Source of the DNA: Catalinimonas alkaloidigena | GTDB lineage: Bacteria > Bacteroidota > Bacteroidia > Cytophagales > Cyclobacteriaceae | NCBI RefSeq assembly: GCF_029504655.1 | Contig: NZ_JAQFIL010000001.1 | Span: 1,555,001 to 1,619,000 of the forward strand | Length of the DNA stretch: 64,000 nucleotides | Direction: 5' to 3' | Shown: piece by piece, positions 1-8,320 of the stretch | Numbering within the stretch: the first letter of the stretch is position 1 | Layout: every line of letters starts with the position of its first letter | The notes under the pieces: model-generated | Seen by the model: the letters and a program-made list of their open reading frames with translations, nothing else | The model's database searches: none | What the model was told of the DNA's origin: nothing | Translations under genes and position numbers: made by a program

Positions 1-1404
1 CCCTTTCCTGCCAGCGAGGTAAAGCTGGAAAGTGATATGCAGGAAGCCCGGACCGGAGATGTATTCCACTTCACTGCCAAAGTAATGGACAAAGAAGGCA
101 ATGAAATTAGCGATGCACCGCTTACTTACTCTTTTGAGGGCAAAGCCGATGATGTATCCAGTAGCGCCTCCGGCCTGATCAAACAGGATGGGCGCTTTGT
201 GGCCGATGTAGCAGGTATGTATACCATCATGGCCGCTTCCGGTCCCTATGTAGCCCGCCAGACCGTCAAGATCGTGCCCCGCGATGTGGATCGTAAGATA
301 GAGCTGGTAGGGCAGGGTTCGGTAGACGACAAGCATACTTCCGACTTCTGGGTGTGGGAAGGTGTAGATGGGCGTGATTATGCCGTGACCGGAACCTGGG
401 GTGCCGATGGCAAAGCCTATTTCTGGGATGTGACCAATCCTGCCGCCATTGAGCGCATAGACAGCATACAGGTAGATGCCCGTACCGTAAACGATGTGAA
501 AGTGTCGGAAGATGGTACGCTCTGCATCATCAGCCGGGAAGGAGCCTCTAACCGTAAGAATGGTATCGTCATCATAGATGTCACCAATCCCCGCGAAGCG
601 GAAGTGATCTCTACCTTCACCGAAAACCTGACCGGAGGGGTGCATAACCTTTTCATCTCCGAAGGGTATGTGTATGCATTAAGTGCCGGACAGAAATACT
701 ATGTCATCAACATCAAAGACCCTGAGCAGCCTAAGATCGTCAGCAAGTTTGAGCTGGAAACGCCTGCCCACTCCATCCACGATGTATGGGTGCAGGATGG
801 CATCGCCTACTCTTCCAACTGGTCGGATGGGATTCAACTGGTAGACGTGGGGAATGGTATAGCCGGAGGCTCGCCGGAGAATCCCCAGCAGTTTGCCAGC
901 TACGCCTATCCCAGCGGAGCCAATCATGCTACCTTCCCGTTTAAGAGCAAGTCAACCGGCAAGTTTTATGTGATCGGAGGCGATGAAATCTTTCCCTACG
1001 GCCTGGATGTAAACAAGGAAAATATGGCCGCCGGCTTCCTCCACTTCATTGACTTCAGCGATATGGATAATCCCGATGAAATCGCACGTTTTGAGGTGCC
1101 CAATGCCGGCTCGCACAACTACTGGGTGGATGAAGAGAATGAACTGCTCTATGCTGCTTTCTACAATGGGGGCGTTAGGGTAGTAGATATCAGTGGAGAG
1201 CTGATGGGCGACCTGTACAAGCAGGGCAGGGAGATTGCCTGGATTATCCCCGGTGATCCTGAGGGATATATTCCCAATGCGCCATTTACCTGGGGCGCAC
1301 AGCCCTACAAAGGCCATATTTTCTACTCCGACTGGAACAGCGGCCTTTGGGCAGCCAAGCTGGAGCCGGAAAAGCCTGAAGAAACCAAGCTGGAAAGTCG
1401 TTAG
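1..1404 (+). CDS. LVIVD-repeat beta-propeller protein, 5' end outside window
   Basis: The reading frame is open from base 1, so the gene starts upstream of the window; the first in-window ATG at 37 is not a convincing start. About 467 codons are visible. The first ~100 visible residues look like a bacterial Ig-like domain (KVMDKEGNEISDAPLTYSF, then YTIMAASGPYVARQTVKI). The rest carries LVIVD-type blades, each ending in a short hydrophobic strand plus DV/DI and often NP: IVIIDVTNPREAEVIS, YYVINIKDPEQPKIVS, IQLVDVGNG, LHFIDFSDMDNPDEIARF, VRVVDISGE. Such proteins are usually cell-surface or secreted in Bacteroidota; their ligand is unknown. It is followed 96 bp later by another propeller gene in the same direction, so the two may be co-transcribed and work together. 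Family assignment is fairly sure, function is not. Confidence 0.85.
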   Translation, partial: PFPASEVKLESDMQEARTGDVFHFTAKVMDKEGNEISDAPLTYSFEGKADDVSSSASGLIKQDGRFVADVAGMYTIMAASGPYVARQTVKIVPRDVDRKIELVGQGSVDDKHTSDFWVWEGVDGRDYAVTGTWGADGKAYFWDVTNPAAIERIDSIQVDARTVNDVKVSEDGTLCIISREGASNRKNGIVIIDVTNPREAEVISTFTENLTGGVHNLFISEGYVYALSAGQKYYVINIKDPEQPKIVSKFELETPAHSIHDVWVQDGIAYSSNWSDGIQLVDVGNGIAGGSPENPQQFASYAYPSGANHATFPFKSKSTGKFYVIGGDEIFPYGLDVNKENMAAGFLHFIDFSDMDNPDEIARFEVPNAGSHNYWVDEENELLYAAFYNGGVRVVDISGELMGDLYKQGREIAWIIPGDPEGYIPNAPFTWGAQPYKGHIFYSDWNSGLWAAKLEPEKPEETKLESR

Positions 1405-1500
1405 ACAAATAGCTACCTGCCACTTCAGTGTTACCCGCAATGGAATTGTCGCAGAGGACACTGAAGTTTTGGAAAGTCAAATATTAAATAGCGAAGAAGT

Positions 1501-2646
1501 ATGAAAAAAATATGCATAAGTGCAGCCATCATCCTGATATGTTTGCACACGCTACAGGCACAGGATTATTATGTGTATGTCGCTGCCGAGTCGGAAGATG
1601 AGGTGGCCCTGATCAAGTTTGATGGCGAGAAGGCTGAGACCATCAAGCGCATTCCGGTAGGCGTATGGCCGGCAGAAATAGAAGGGCCCCACGGCATGAC
1701 TGTAGCCCCTGATGGCAAGCATTGGTACCTGTCTATGGCGCACGGTAATCCTTTTGGCTATCTCTATAAGTTTGAAACTGGCAGTGATGAGAAAGTAGGA
1801 GAAACGACTCTGGGATTATTCCCTGCTTCCATGCAGATCTCACCGGCCAATGGTTTGCTCTTTGTCGTCAATTTCAATCTGCATGGCGACATGGTGCCGA
1901 GTACCATTTCGGTAGTAGACCCTGAAACGATGAGTGAACTCAAGCAGGTGACAGTAGGCACCATGCCGCACGGCTCCCGCATTACGCCCGATGGGATGCA
2001 TCAATATTCGGTAGGCATGATGTCAGGAGAACTTTTTGAGATCAATACCATGACGCTGGAAGTATCGCGTATTCTCAAGCTGGATACCAACGAAGCGATT
2101 GACCCTGAAATGGAAGATGCTCATGCCATACACGAAGGTCATAATATGAGTGACAACAATACGATGGCTACGATGAGCGATATGGCAGCGATGGAGCATC
2201 AGCATTCACCCACCAAGCCTACCTGGGTGATGCCTCACCCTACCAAGCCGCTGGCTTATGTAGCTGGTAATGGCTCCGATGAAATTCTGGAGGTTGATCT
2301 GGATGCCTGGAAGATCGTTGACCGATTCAAAGGGGGCAAAGGGCCGTATAATCTGGACATCACGCCAGATGGCAGCAAACTGGTCGTAAGCTACAAAAGC
2401 GATGGCAGTACCGGTGTCTGGGATTTGAGGAAGAAAAAAGAAATCGCCCGCATAGAGAACCTTCGCAAAGTTACGCATGGAGTAGCCATGTCGCCCGACA
2501 GCCGTTATGCTTTTGTTTCTGTAGAAGGCATAGGAGGAGAGCCGGGCACGATGGAAGTGATTGACCTGAAGAAAGGCAGGCGTGTCGCTTATGCCGAACT
2601 GGGCAAGCAGGCCGGAGGCATCGCCTTCTGGAAGATGGAAAATTAA
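1501..2646 (+). CDS. Secreted YVTN/YncE-like beta-propeller with Met/His-rich insert
   Basis: 381 residues with a Sec signal peptide (MKKICISAAI start, cut near LQA-QD at about residue 20). Repeated strands such as AEIEGPHGMTVAPDGKHWYL, MPHGSRITPDGMHQYSVG, GPYNLDITPDGSKLVVSY and VTHGVAMSPDSRYAFVSV are typical of YVTN/cytochrome D1-type seven-bladed propellers. Between blades, at about residues 203-246, lies a low-complexity insert with many Met and His residues (HAIHEGHNM, MATMSDMAAMEHQH), which resembles copper-handling loops; metal binding is an inference. Located in the periplasm or at the surface. Same strand as the upstream LVIVD gene. A small hairpin (about 2651-2673) follows the stop but has no T tract. 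Confidence 0.85.
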   Translation: MKKICISAAIILICLHTLQAQDYYVYVAAESEDEVALIKFDGEKAETIKRIPVGVWPAEIEGPHGMTVAPDGKHWYLSMAHGNPFGYLYKFETGSDEKVGETTLGLFPASMQISPANGLLFVVNFNLHGDMVPSTISVVDPETMSELKQVTVGTMPHGSRITPDGMHQYSVGMMSGELFEINTMTLEVSRILKLDTNEAIDPEMEDAHAIHEGHNMSDNNTMATMSDMAAMEHQHSPTKPTWVMPHPTKPLAYVAGNGSDEILEVDLDAWKIVDRFKGGKGPYNLDITPDGSKLVVSYKSDGSTGVWDLRKKKEIARIENLRKVTHGVAMSPDSRYAFVSVEGIGGEPGTMEVIDLKKGRRVAYAELGKQAGGIAFWKMEN

Positions 2647-2877
2647 AAAGTTTACCCTGAATTTATTTCAGGGTCTAACTTGAATTTATTCCTGATAGAG
2701 CGGCAGCCGCCTGGCAACAGTCAAATGATCTTGACGAACAATGATACGGCAATACAGTGCTCCCTGGCTTTCCCCTTGACCTTTCTGAGGTGGAAGAAAT
2801 ATGAAGATGGAAGTCGGGCGACTGAAGACCGAAGTCTGTTGTTTCCGGCTACCGACTTCTATCCTAAATCAAAATCA

Positions 2878-3894
2878 ATGCATAAAATATCTACTTTACG
2901 TTATAGCCTAATTCTATCATCCTGTCTCATTGTCCTTTTTTTATCCTGCTGTAAGCCCCCGGAGACAAGTACTTCTGCTTCTGGCTTGGAAGGAAAAGTG
3001 ATCTGCGTAGATGCCGGTCATGGGGGTACTGCTGAAATAGATTCCTACAGGGTGGGGGTGGGAGGAGAGCGTGAAGAATGGATCAATCTCAGGGTAGCCC
3101 GATATTTAAAAGATCTACTTGAAAATGAAGGAGCTCAGGTAGTGATGACCCGCACTGAAGATGTACAGGTAGGATTACAGGAGCGAGCGGAATTAGCTAA
3201 AGACAAAGGTGCGGACGTTTTGCTGTCCATCCACCATAATGCAGCGGCTGATACTTCGGTGAACTTTCCTATCATATACTATCATGCCAATGCTACTGAA
3301 AATGAGGCCAGCGTCAAACTCGCAAGATTGGTAGGAAGACAATTACTGTCCGCTCTTTTCCCGGAAGATAGCCTCATCAGCATTGCCTCCGATCATACGA
3401 TTTTTCCCACAGCAGGTACTGCTGTTCTTCGGCACAGCTATGGTGTTCCCGGTATCATTGGAGAAGCAACATTCTTTACCAATCCATCGGAAGAACAACG
3501 TTTGAGGCAGGAAGCCTATAATCTGCGGGAAGCACAGGCCTATCTGCAGGCATTGATTGGTTTCTTTGATGAAGCGGTTCCTCCAATAGAGGAGAAGTAC
3601 AGTCACATCAAAATTCCAGCTTTCCAGGTACTTCAGGAAGCTGAACGTATGGCTCCCACTGCCCGCCTCTGGTTGCAGGACTATCAGCAGGGCAAAACTT
3701 TGTACACTGAGGGTAAATTGGATTCCGCTTTTCAGTTCTTAACACGTTCTGCCCGTAGCTTTCCTGACTCATATGTAGCGAGTGATGCGCACCGCTTAAG
3801 GGGGGAAATATTGTTGAAGCTAGGCAAAACTAAAGTAGCGGATACTGCTTTCCAGCGGGTGGAAGAATATTACGTTGAGCTATACGAGGACTAG
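2878..3894 (+). CDS. N-acetylmuramoyl-L-alanine amidase, lipoprotein (Amidase_3)
   Basis: Cleaves the amide bond between MurNAc and the peptide stem in peptidoglycan, a zinc enzyme of the AmiA/B/C family. The frame is open back to 2680, but the ATG at 2878 is preferred because it gives a lipoprotein signal (LILSSCLIVLFLSCC, lipobox LSC). The Amidase_3 domain follows: VICVDAGHGG holds the first zinc histidine, REEWINLRVARYLKDLL the zinc Glu region, DVLLSIHHNAA the second zinc histidine, and GIIGEATFFTNPSEEQRLR the catalytic Glu. The last ~100 residues form a helical, TPR-like tail (LDSAFQFLTRSARSFPDSYV). About 338 residues. Likely anchored in the outer or inner membrane. No divisome partner is adjacent. 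Confidence 0.9.
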   Translation: MHKISTLRYSLILSSCLIVLFLSCCKPPETSTSASGLEGKVICVDAGHGGTAEIDSYRVGVGGEREEWINLRVARYLKDLLENEGAQVVMTRTEDVQVGLQERAELAKDKGADVLLSIHHNAAADTSVNFPIIYYHANATENEASVKLARLVGRQLLSALFPEDSLISIASDHTIFPTAGTAVLRHSYGVPGIIGEATFFTNPSEEQRLRQEAYNLREAQAYLQALIGFFDEAVPPIEEKYSHIKIPAFQVLQEAERMAPTARLWLQDYQQGKTLYTEGKLDSAFQFLTRSARSFPDSYVASDAHRLRGEILLKLGKTKVADTAFQRVEEYYVELYED

Positions 3895-3920
3895 TAAGTT
3901 AACAGCTGATGTCGTTTCGT

Positions 3921-4413
3921 CTATTTGATTTTGAGTTCATGAGATGACTGCCAGGAGAGGCCAAATTCAAATGTAGCTGGCATGTCAAACCTGCTTAGGG
4001 CAATATACATATCAGCTTGCGGGAGTACATTACAATACTCGCCAGGCTAATTAAAAGTTAACAAAAGTCCTTCTCCATTCGCACGCTCAGCTACCAATAG
4101 TTTTTTATCACTGTCTATGGCAAGGTCTACCAGGCTACTCAGCATGGTTTTGTCCTCTTCCAGGTGGTGTTAATCAACTTTAGATAGTATCTATATTAGC
4201 AGTCTCCATGATGGTCTGACAAAACTCAGGGATTACATATATACCTCAGTCAGCATCGCTGGCAGGCTCACCTACATCAGTAAACAACAGTATGTCCTGC
4301 TTTAGGACATAGCCTATGCCATAGGTTCTAATAATGCCATAGATCGTTAAGGTCTTGCCGGGCAGTACCCACCCTTCAGGCTGGCTCAGTAAATCCTCAA
4401 ATATTGCCAACAT
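3921..4413 (-). pseudogene. Decayed propeller-type secreted protein gene
   Basis: No intact gene, but the minus strand reads as broken pieces of one protein. An ATG at 4413 opens 55 codons ending GYVLKQDILLFTDVGEPASD-AD and a stop at 4246. The sense continues past it with IYVIPEF, then in another frame SLVDLAIDSDKKLLVAERANGEGLLLTF (about 4170-4053), and lastly MYIALSRFDMPATFEFGLSW up to a stop at 3921. The order (LTDVG..SDSDG, then VDVAYD..LLYVAE..NGGG) resembles Bacteroidota surface propeller proteins recalled from family knowledge. At least three frame breaks. Assignment is an inference from short fragments. Confidence 0.5.
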
Positions 4414-4545
4414 ATCGGTTTTGCAAGAAAGTTACGATATGGAGATTCTTCATTTTTATTAAAAAAAGCTGTACCCATTGACAATGAATTTATGCCAATA
4501 GATACAGCTATGTGTTACCCCAATTTGTTAAATTTTATTATAAAT

Positions 4546-5154
4546 CTACCAATGGTAGAAGGCTGCCTGCGTTCTTTTACCCCAGGAAGAAAGCATACGG
4601 GACAGGTTTGGTTTTGAGGTTTTTTGGTGTTCAGGGAGTAAATCATGGCTCACCTGTTTTACTCCTTCAATCGTATATAGTGCTTCTGGTGCGATGTTCT
4701 CCAGATTACGCAGAAACGTACTGACTTTACTACGCTTACATACCGTAAATAGAATCTGGGTATTTCCCGACTGGTCATTGGCATCTACCATGGAGTAACG
4801 ATAGCGGTTTTCTGACAGATGTATCAGCAAAGTGTCCGGAATTTTCTTGCTGATGATTCTGATTACTACACTACCATAAGCCAGCTTTTCCTCAATACGC
4901 ATTCCTATATAGGTTCCGGCAGCAAAGCCGGCCGCATACATAACATAAGCAGCCATATTGCTGGCATCTTGCATAATGCGCGACAAAGCCAGTATGGTAA
5001 TCAGGGCTTCAAAAAAGCCTAGTATGGCCGCGAATTTACGCGCGTTATTGACTACAAACATCAGTTTTACTGTAGCCAAAGTTACGTCTGATACCCTGGC
5101 AATAAAGATCATCAAGGGTAAAAAAACGAAGTCAAAGAAATCAAATTCAATCAT
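4546..5154 (-). CDS. DUF2179/DUF5698 (UPF0316) membrane protein
   Basis: 202 residues. Three hydrophobic segments in the N-terminal half (about residues 5-22, 38-58 and 62-82) are followed by a soluble C-terminal half (VVIRIISKKIPDTLLIHL ... FTVCKRSKVSTFLRNLENI ... LYTIEGVKQVSHDLL), the usual DUF5698 membrane plus DUF2179 layout of the UPF0316 family (YebE type). The soluble domain is thought to be ligand-binding, but the function is not known. Monocistronic by context. The C-terminus (SSWGKRTQAAFYHW) is longer than usual for the family. Confidence 0.88.
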   Translation of the reverse strand: MIEFDFFDFVFLPLMIFIARVSDVTLATVKLMFVVNNARKFAAILGFFEALITILALSRIMQDASNMAAYVMYAAGFAAGTYIGMRIEEKLAYGSVVIRIISKKIPDTLLIHLSENRYRYSMVDANDQSGNTQILFTVCKRSKVSTFLRNLENIAPEALYTIEGVKQVSHDLLPEHQKTSKPNLSRMLSSWGKRTQAAFYHW

Positions 5155-6004
5155 GTGATTACTCTTTTTGTAGTTTTGTGGGTTTATCCCGAATCATAGC
5201 CTGCCAGAGGCAAACTTGATTCAGGATATCTCCCTCTCTTTTTGTGATTTAAAGCACTAGACTTACAGGCTTTTTAGTATTTGCAAAGCAATACATCAAA
5301 TATACCCTTCAGGTACTTAGACCTTGGGGGATGCTTTTTTACAATAAATTAAATGAAGGTTATTATAAACCGGTTAGGTATATATTCTCAGTACATTACT
5401 TTCAGGCGAACCTCAGTTCGTCACTGCTGAATTTTTATATGAGATGTCGCAGATGGGGTTTCATCTGCTCCGGCTTTAATAATTTAAGTGTTATGTTAAA
5501 AAAAATATAAGTACTATAGCACTGATTTTTGATGACAGCGCTTTGATTTATCTATTGGATTATTCTTGCCAGCTATTGCTGGCAAGAATCTCTGGCTTCA
5601 CTCCTTTTTTTCCTATTAAGGAGGGTAATTGGTTTTACTCTTTTTGCTCCACCTCAGGACAATGTTTGCTGACTAAGTTCATCTTTAATCTATGCCCTTT
5701 GATATTGTTAAGTTACGAAGAAAAAGAATATCTGTTGCATATATCCTAAAAATTGATCTGTATGAATGAAATTTTAATATATAAAAAACCTGTTTATTAA
5801 AAATAAATCAAAGTATTATGACTTTGTATTAAAACGAGTAGTAAATGAATGGTATGATCAACAAATCTGTAAAATATCAGCCTTGTAGTTGTAAGACTAT
5901 TAATTGAGCGATTTGTAAGCTTTTACCTTTTTTTTAAATATTTTTTTCACAACCTCTGATAGAATATCGGAAGTGATTGAAGTGCCCTTAATAAAAAAAA
6001 TAGT
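5155..6004. other. AT-rich intergenic region, about 850 bp, no gene seen
   Basis: No coding pattern on either strand. The open frame at 5543-5749 (+) has a low-complexity composition, no family resemblance and no start context, and is not called. The region holds one strong palindrome (5562-5589, separate entry), a smaller hairpin near 5448-5472, and long A and T runs. It separates a gene running away to the left from a gene whose 3' end faces it. Confidence 0.6.
5562..5589. repeat. Perfect 12-bp palindrome with 4-nt loop
   Basis: Bases 5562-5573 (attcttgccagc) are the exact reverse complement of 5578-5589, around the loop tatt. A T-rich stretch starts about 15 bp later on the + strand, which is too far for a normal intrinsic terminator. 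No gene on the + strand ends nearby. Could be a hairpin in a small transcript, a protein site, or a remnant of an inverted-repeat element. Confidence 0.7.
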
Positions 6005-6032
6005 TTCTAAGCCTAAAGCTTCAGGCTTAGAA
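5992..6032 (-). terminator. Intrinsic terminator of the DUF502 gene
   Basis: Stem 6005-6014 / 6023-6032 (10 bp, ttctaagcct with aggcttagaa). Read on the minus strand the hairpin is followed within a few bases by a run of eight T. It lies 46 bp past the stop of the minus-strand gene ending at 6078. Confidence 0.75.
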
Positions 6033-6077
6033 GAAAAAAATAGCAATGATTTACTGTCAGTATCTGATTAACAAATC

Positions 6078-6824
6078 TTAAGGCCTTGGGTTTTCAGCAT
6101 TTAAGTGTGCCGAATTATTTTCAGAAAAGAGGCATGTAGAGCCAGTTCCCATACTTACAACCGTACGCATGGCCTTGTCGGTGCCTACTTTCAAAAACTG
6201 AACGCACTCCTTGGGTACATGATAGATGTTGCCGTTGGTCGGGTTGGGAGCGGTAGGTACAAAAACGGTGAATATGTCCTTGGAAACTTCTTCGGTTACA
6301 AAGCCAGTCATGAGGACACCGGTCTTAAAAGGATCTATCAGTACTACCTGGCTGAAAGGCATTTTCTTGAGCCCGCTGAATTGCTGTACCGTATCTTTTA
6401 CGGTGGTATAGAGAGGAATTTGGCTCAGGTAATTTCTTTCAAAGTAGGTGTAGTAAAACTTTCCAGATCTATTACGTGTAGCAAGCCCCACAGCAAACAG
6501 GAAAAGTAGCAGGATGACAAGCGAAATAATATTGACCGACCAGTGAGGTTCTTCGCTGCCTGTAGTTAAAATAGCACTGATTGGCACCAGAAGATTAAAA
6601 ACAAACCTAAAAAGTAAATAAAGTGCAAAAAGAATAATCGCTAAAGGAAGTACAAGCAGTGCTCCGTCTATCATTGTCCTAAAAATGTAGGCGCGGTTCC
6701 ATGTTACTTTTTGGTGGTGAGCATGATTTTTCATTGCGATAGACTTATTTGTTTTTCCAGAATGATGTGCTTTGGCTTGTCGGTACTTGTTGTTTTCTGA
6801 TTCACACTGATCAGTATGTTGCAT
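6078..6824 (-). CDS. DUF502 family membrane protein
   Basis: 248 residues from the first ATG. The first ~31 residues are polar (MQHTDQCESENNKYRQ) and unlike the family, so an internal start at MKNHAHHQKVTWNRAY (6734) is quite possible. The DUF502 core has two membrane spans (MIDGALLVLPLAIILFALYL and VNIISLVILLLFLFAVGLAT), then FERNYLSQIPLYTTVKDTVQQF and the conserved VVLIDPFKTGVLMTGFVTEE ... FVPTAPNPTNGNIYHVPKE. Homologues occur in plants as COV proteins, involved in trafficking or wall processes; the bacterial role is unknown. A clear terminator follows. Confidence 0.9.
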   Translation of the reverse strand: MQHTDQCESENNKYRQAKAHHSGKTNKSIAMKNHAHHQKVTWNRAYIFRTMIDGALLVLPLAIILFALYLLFRFVFNLLVPISAILTTGSEEPHWSVNIISLVILLLFLFAVGLATRNRSGKFYYTYFERNYLSQIPLYTTVKDTVQQFSGLKKMPFSQVVLIDPFKTGVLMTGFVTEEVSKDIFTVFVPTAPNPTNGNIYHVPKECVQFLKVGTDKAMRTVVSMGTGSTCLFSENNSAHLNAENPRP

Positions 6825-7047
6825 AATTTCTGAAATTAAGTAATAGTTTAAAAAATTAATGTTCAGTTGCTAAGACAGTATTGCTTCACAATAGGTAAAT
6901 ATAAAGCCAGGCAATTACACTTGAGAGTATTTGATTTTTTGGTTCAAATAAAAAAATACAAGCCTGAATATACCATTAAACAAATAAGACTCTTTCCAGT
7001 TTAAATCGCTGAAAGATTTTATATGCCTTTAAATTTTTTAATCTATC

Positions 7048-8286
7048 ATGAAAATGAGGTTGAAGTACATCCTCACTTATTTTGCATTAATCGTAGTAAG
7101 CTTATCTTTCTTTTTCTGGGGACTCGTACAGGCAAAGGCATTCTTGGTTCCTCTTTCCGTAGCTGCCTTACTTGCGATGGTAATGCTGCCTGTCTGCAGA
7201 TGGTTTGAAAGAAAAAAAATAAACAGGGGGTGGGCTTCTTTTTTCTCAGTTTTGATCATCATGTCTTTCTTTCTCATTCTGTTCACATTAGTCGGGAGTC
7301 AGGTTGAGAGTTTGGCAGATGACTGGCCAGAGATCAAGCAAAGAATTGAGCCTAAGATAGAGCAGTTGCAAGAGTACATTGCTAAAAAGACGGGCATTTC
7401 AGTGCGGGAGCAAGAGCAGAAAATAGCGGAAACCATCCCTGGTAATGCTGATTCGGCTTCGCCAAAAGCTAAAGGGGAAAATCAAAAGGCTGCGCCTCAG
7501 GATAGCACACAGCAGCAGGCACAGAGCAGACAAACTTCCCCATCTTCAGGAAAAGGCACATCCGGCGCTATTTTACAAAGCGCAGGAAGCGTGGCAGGTA
7601 AATTCATCGGTTTTCTGGGCACTTTTCTGCTTACCTTCATCTATATCTTCTTCTTTCTGCTTTACAGGAAAAAATTCAGGCTTTCCGTTCTGAAAATGAT
7701 ACCTGAACATAAGAAAGGTGTGGCACAGAAAATTCTCTATAAGTCAACTGAAGTATCGCAAAACTATCTTTCTGGCAGGCTGATCCTGATCATTTTCCTC
7801 GCTATCCTTTACACCATTGGCCTGACAATCTCGGGAGTGCCTAATGCCATGTTGATAGCGCTGCTGGCCGCTGTGCTTTCTCTTATTCCTTATCTGGGTA
7901 ATGTAATAGGCTATGTTCTGACAGTTGGGATGGCCCTTTTCTCTGCTGCGGGCATTACGGGTGTCATTGGAGTAAGCATTACTTTTACAATTGCCCAGTT
8001 TGTAGAAAGCTATATCCTTGAACCTTATGTTGTGGGCGACAAGGTAAATCTTAATCCTGTGGTGACTATCATTGTAGTAGTATTGGGAGAGGCTGTATGG
8101 GGAATTATAGGGATGCTGATCGCCATCCCTGCCCTGGGCGTGCTGAAAGTAGTATTTGATAATATTCCATCGCTTCGGCCATTTGGCTACTTGTTTGGTT
8201 CTGAAGACATCAGCCAGGAAGACGATGAGGATAAAGATAATTTTTTCTCTAAAGCCAAACATTGGGCATTGAAGCGGTTCAAATAA
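7048..8286 (+). CDS. AI-2E family transporter (PerM/TqsA type)
   Basis: 412 residues, polytopic. An N-terminal pair of spans (YILTYFALIVVSLSFFFWGL, FLVPLSVAALLAMVMLPVCR) and a third one (FSVLIIMSFFLILFTLVG) are followed by a soluble helix-rich segment, then by the conserved C-terminal half: FLLTFIYIFFFLLYRKKFR, GRLILIIFLAILYTIGLTIS, IALLAAVLSLIPYLGNVIG and LNPVVTIIVVVLGEAVWGI. The family includes exporters of AI-2 and Na+/H+ antiporters, so the substrate here is open. A Gln/Ser/Lys-rich loop of about 45 residues (about 130-175) lies before the fourth span and looks disordered. Start at 7048 fits the first hydrophobic span. It converges with the radical SAM gene. Confidence 0.9.
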   Translation: MKMRLKYILTYFALIVVSLSFFFWGLVQAKAFLVPLSVAALLAMVMLPVCRWFERKKINRGWASFFSVLIIMSFFLILFTLVGSQVESLADDWPEIKQRIEPKIEQLQEYIAKKTGISVREQEQKIAETIPGNADSASPKAKGENQKAAPQDSTQQQAQSRQTSPSSGKGTSGAILQSAGSVAGKFIGFLGTFLLTFIYIFFFLLYRKKFRLSVLKMIPEHKKGVAQKILYKSTEVSQNYLSGRLILIIFLAILYTIGLTISGVPNAMLIALLAAVLSLIPYLGNVIGYVLTVGMALFSAAGITGVIGVSITFTIAQFVESYILEPYVVGDKVNLNPVVTIIVVVLGEAVWGIIGMLIAIPALGVLKVVFDNIPSLRPFGYLFGSEDISQEDDEDKDNFFSKAKHWALKRFK

Positions 8287-8289
8287 ACT

Positions 8290-8320
8290 GCTGTTCTATT
8301 GCACTAAAATTTAGAACAGC
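8290..8320. terminator. Hairpin in the junction of two convergent genes
   Basis: Stem 8290-8298 / 8312-8320, 9 bp perfect (gctgttcta with tagaacagc). It starts 4 bp past the stop of the AI-2E gene and covers the stop codon (8311-8313) of the minus-strand radical SAM gene. No T run on either side, so it may stabilise mRNA ends more than terminate. Confidence 0.45.

Noticed and set aside
2680..2877. N-terminal extension of the amidase
   Set aside because: Open frame, but the lipoprotein signal starts at 2878 and the extension has no family match.
5543..5749. 68-residue ORF on the + strand
   Set aside because: Starts over the palindrome, no family resemblance, AT-rich hydrophobic composition expected by chance.
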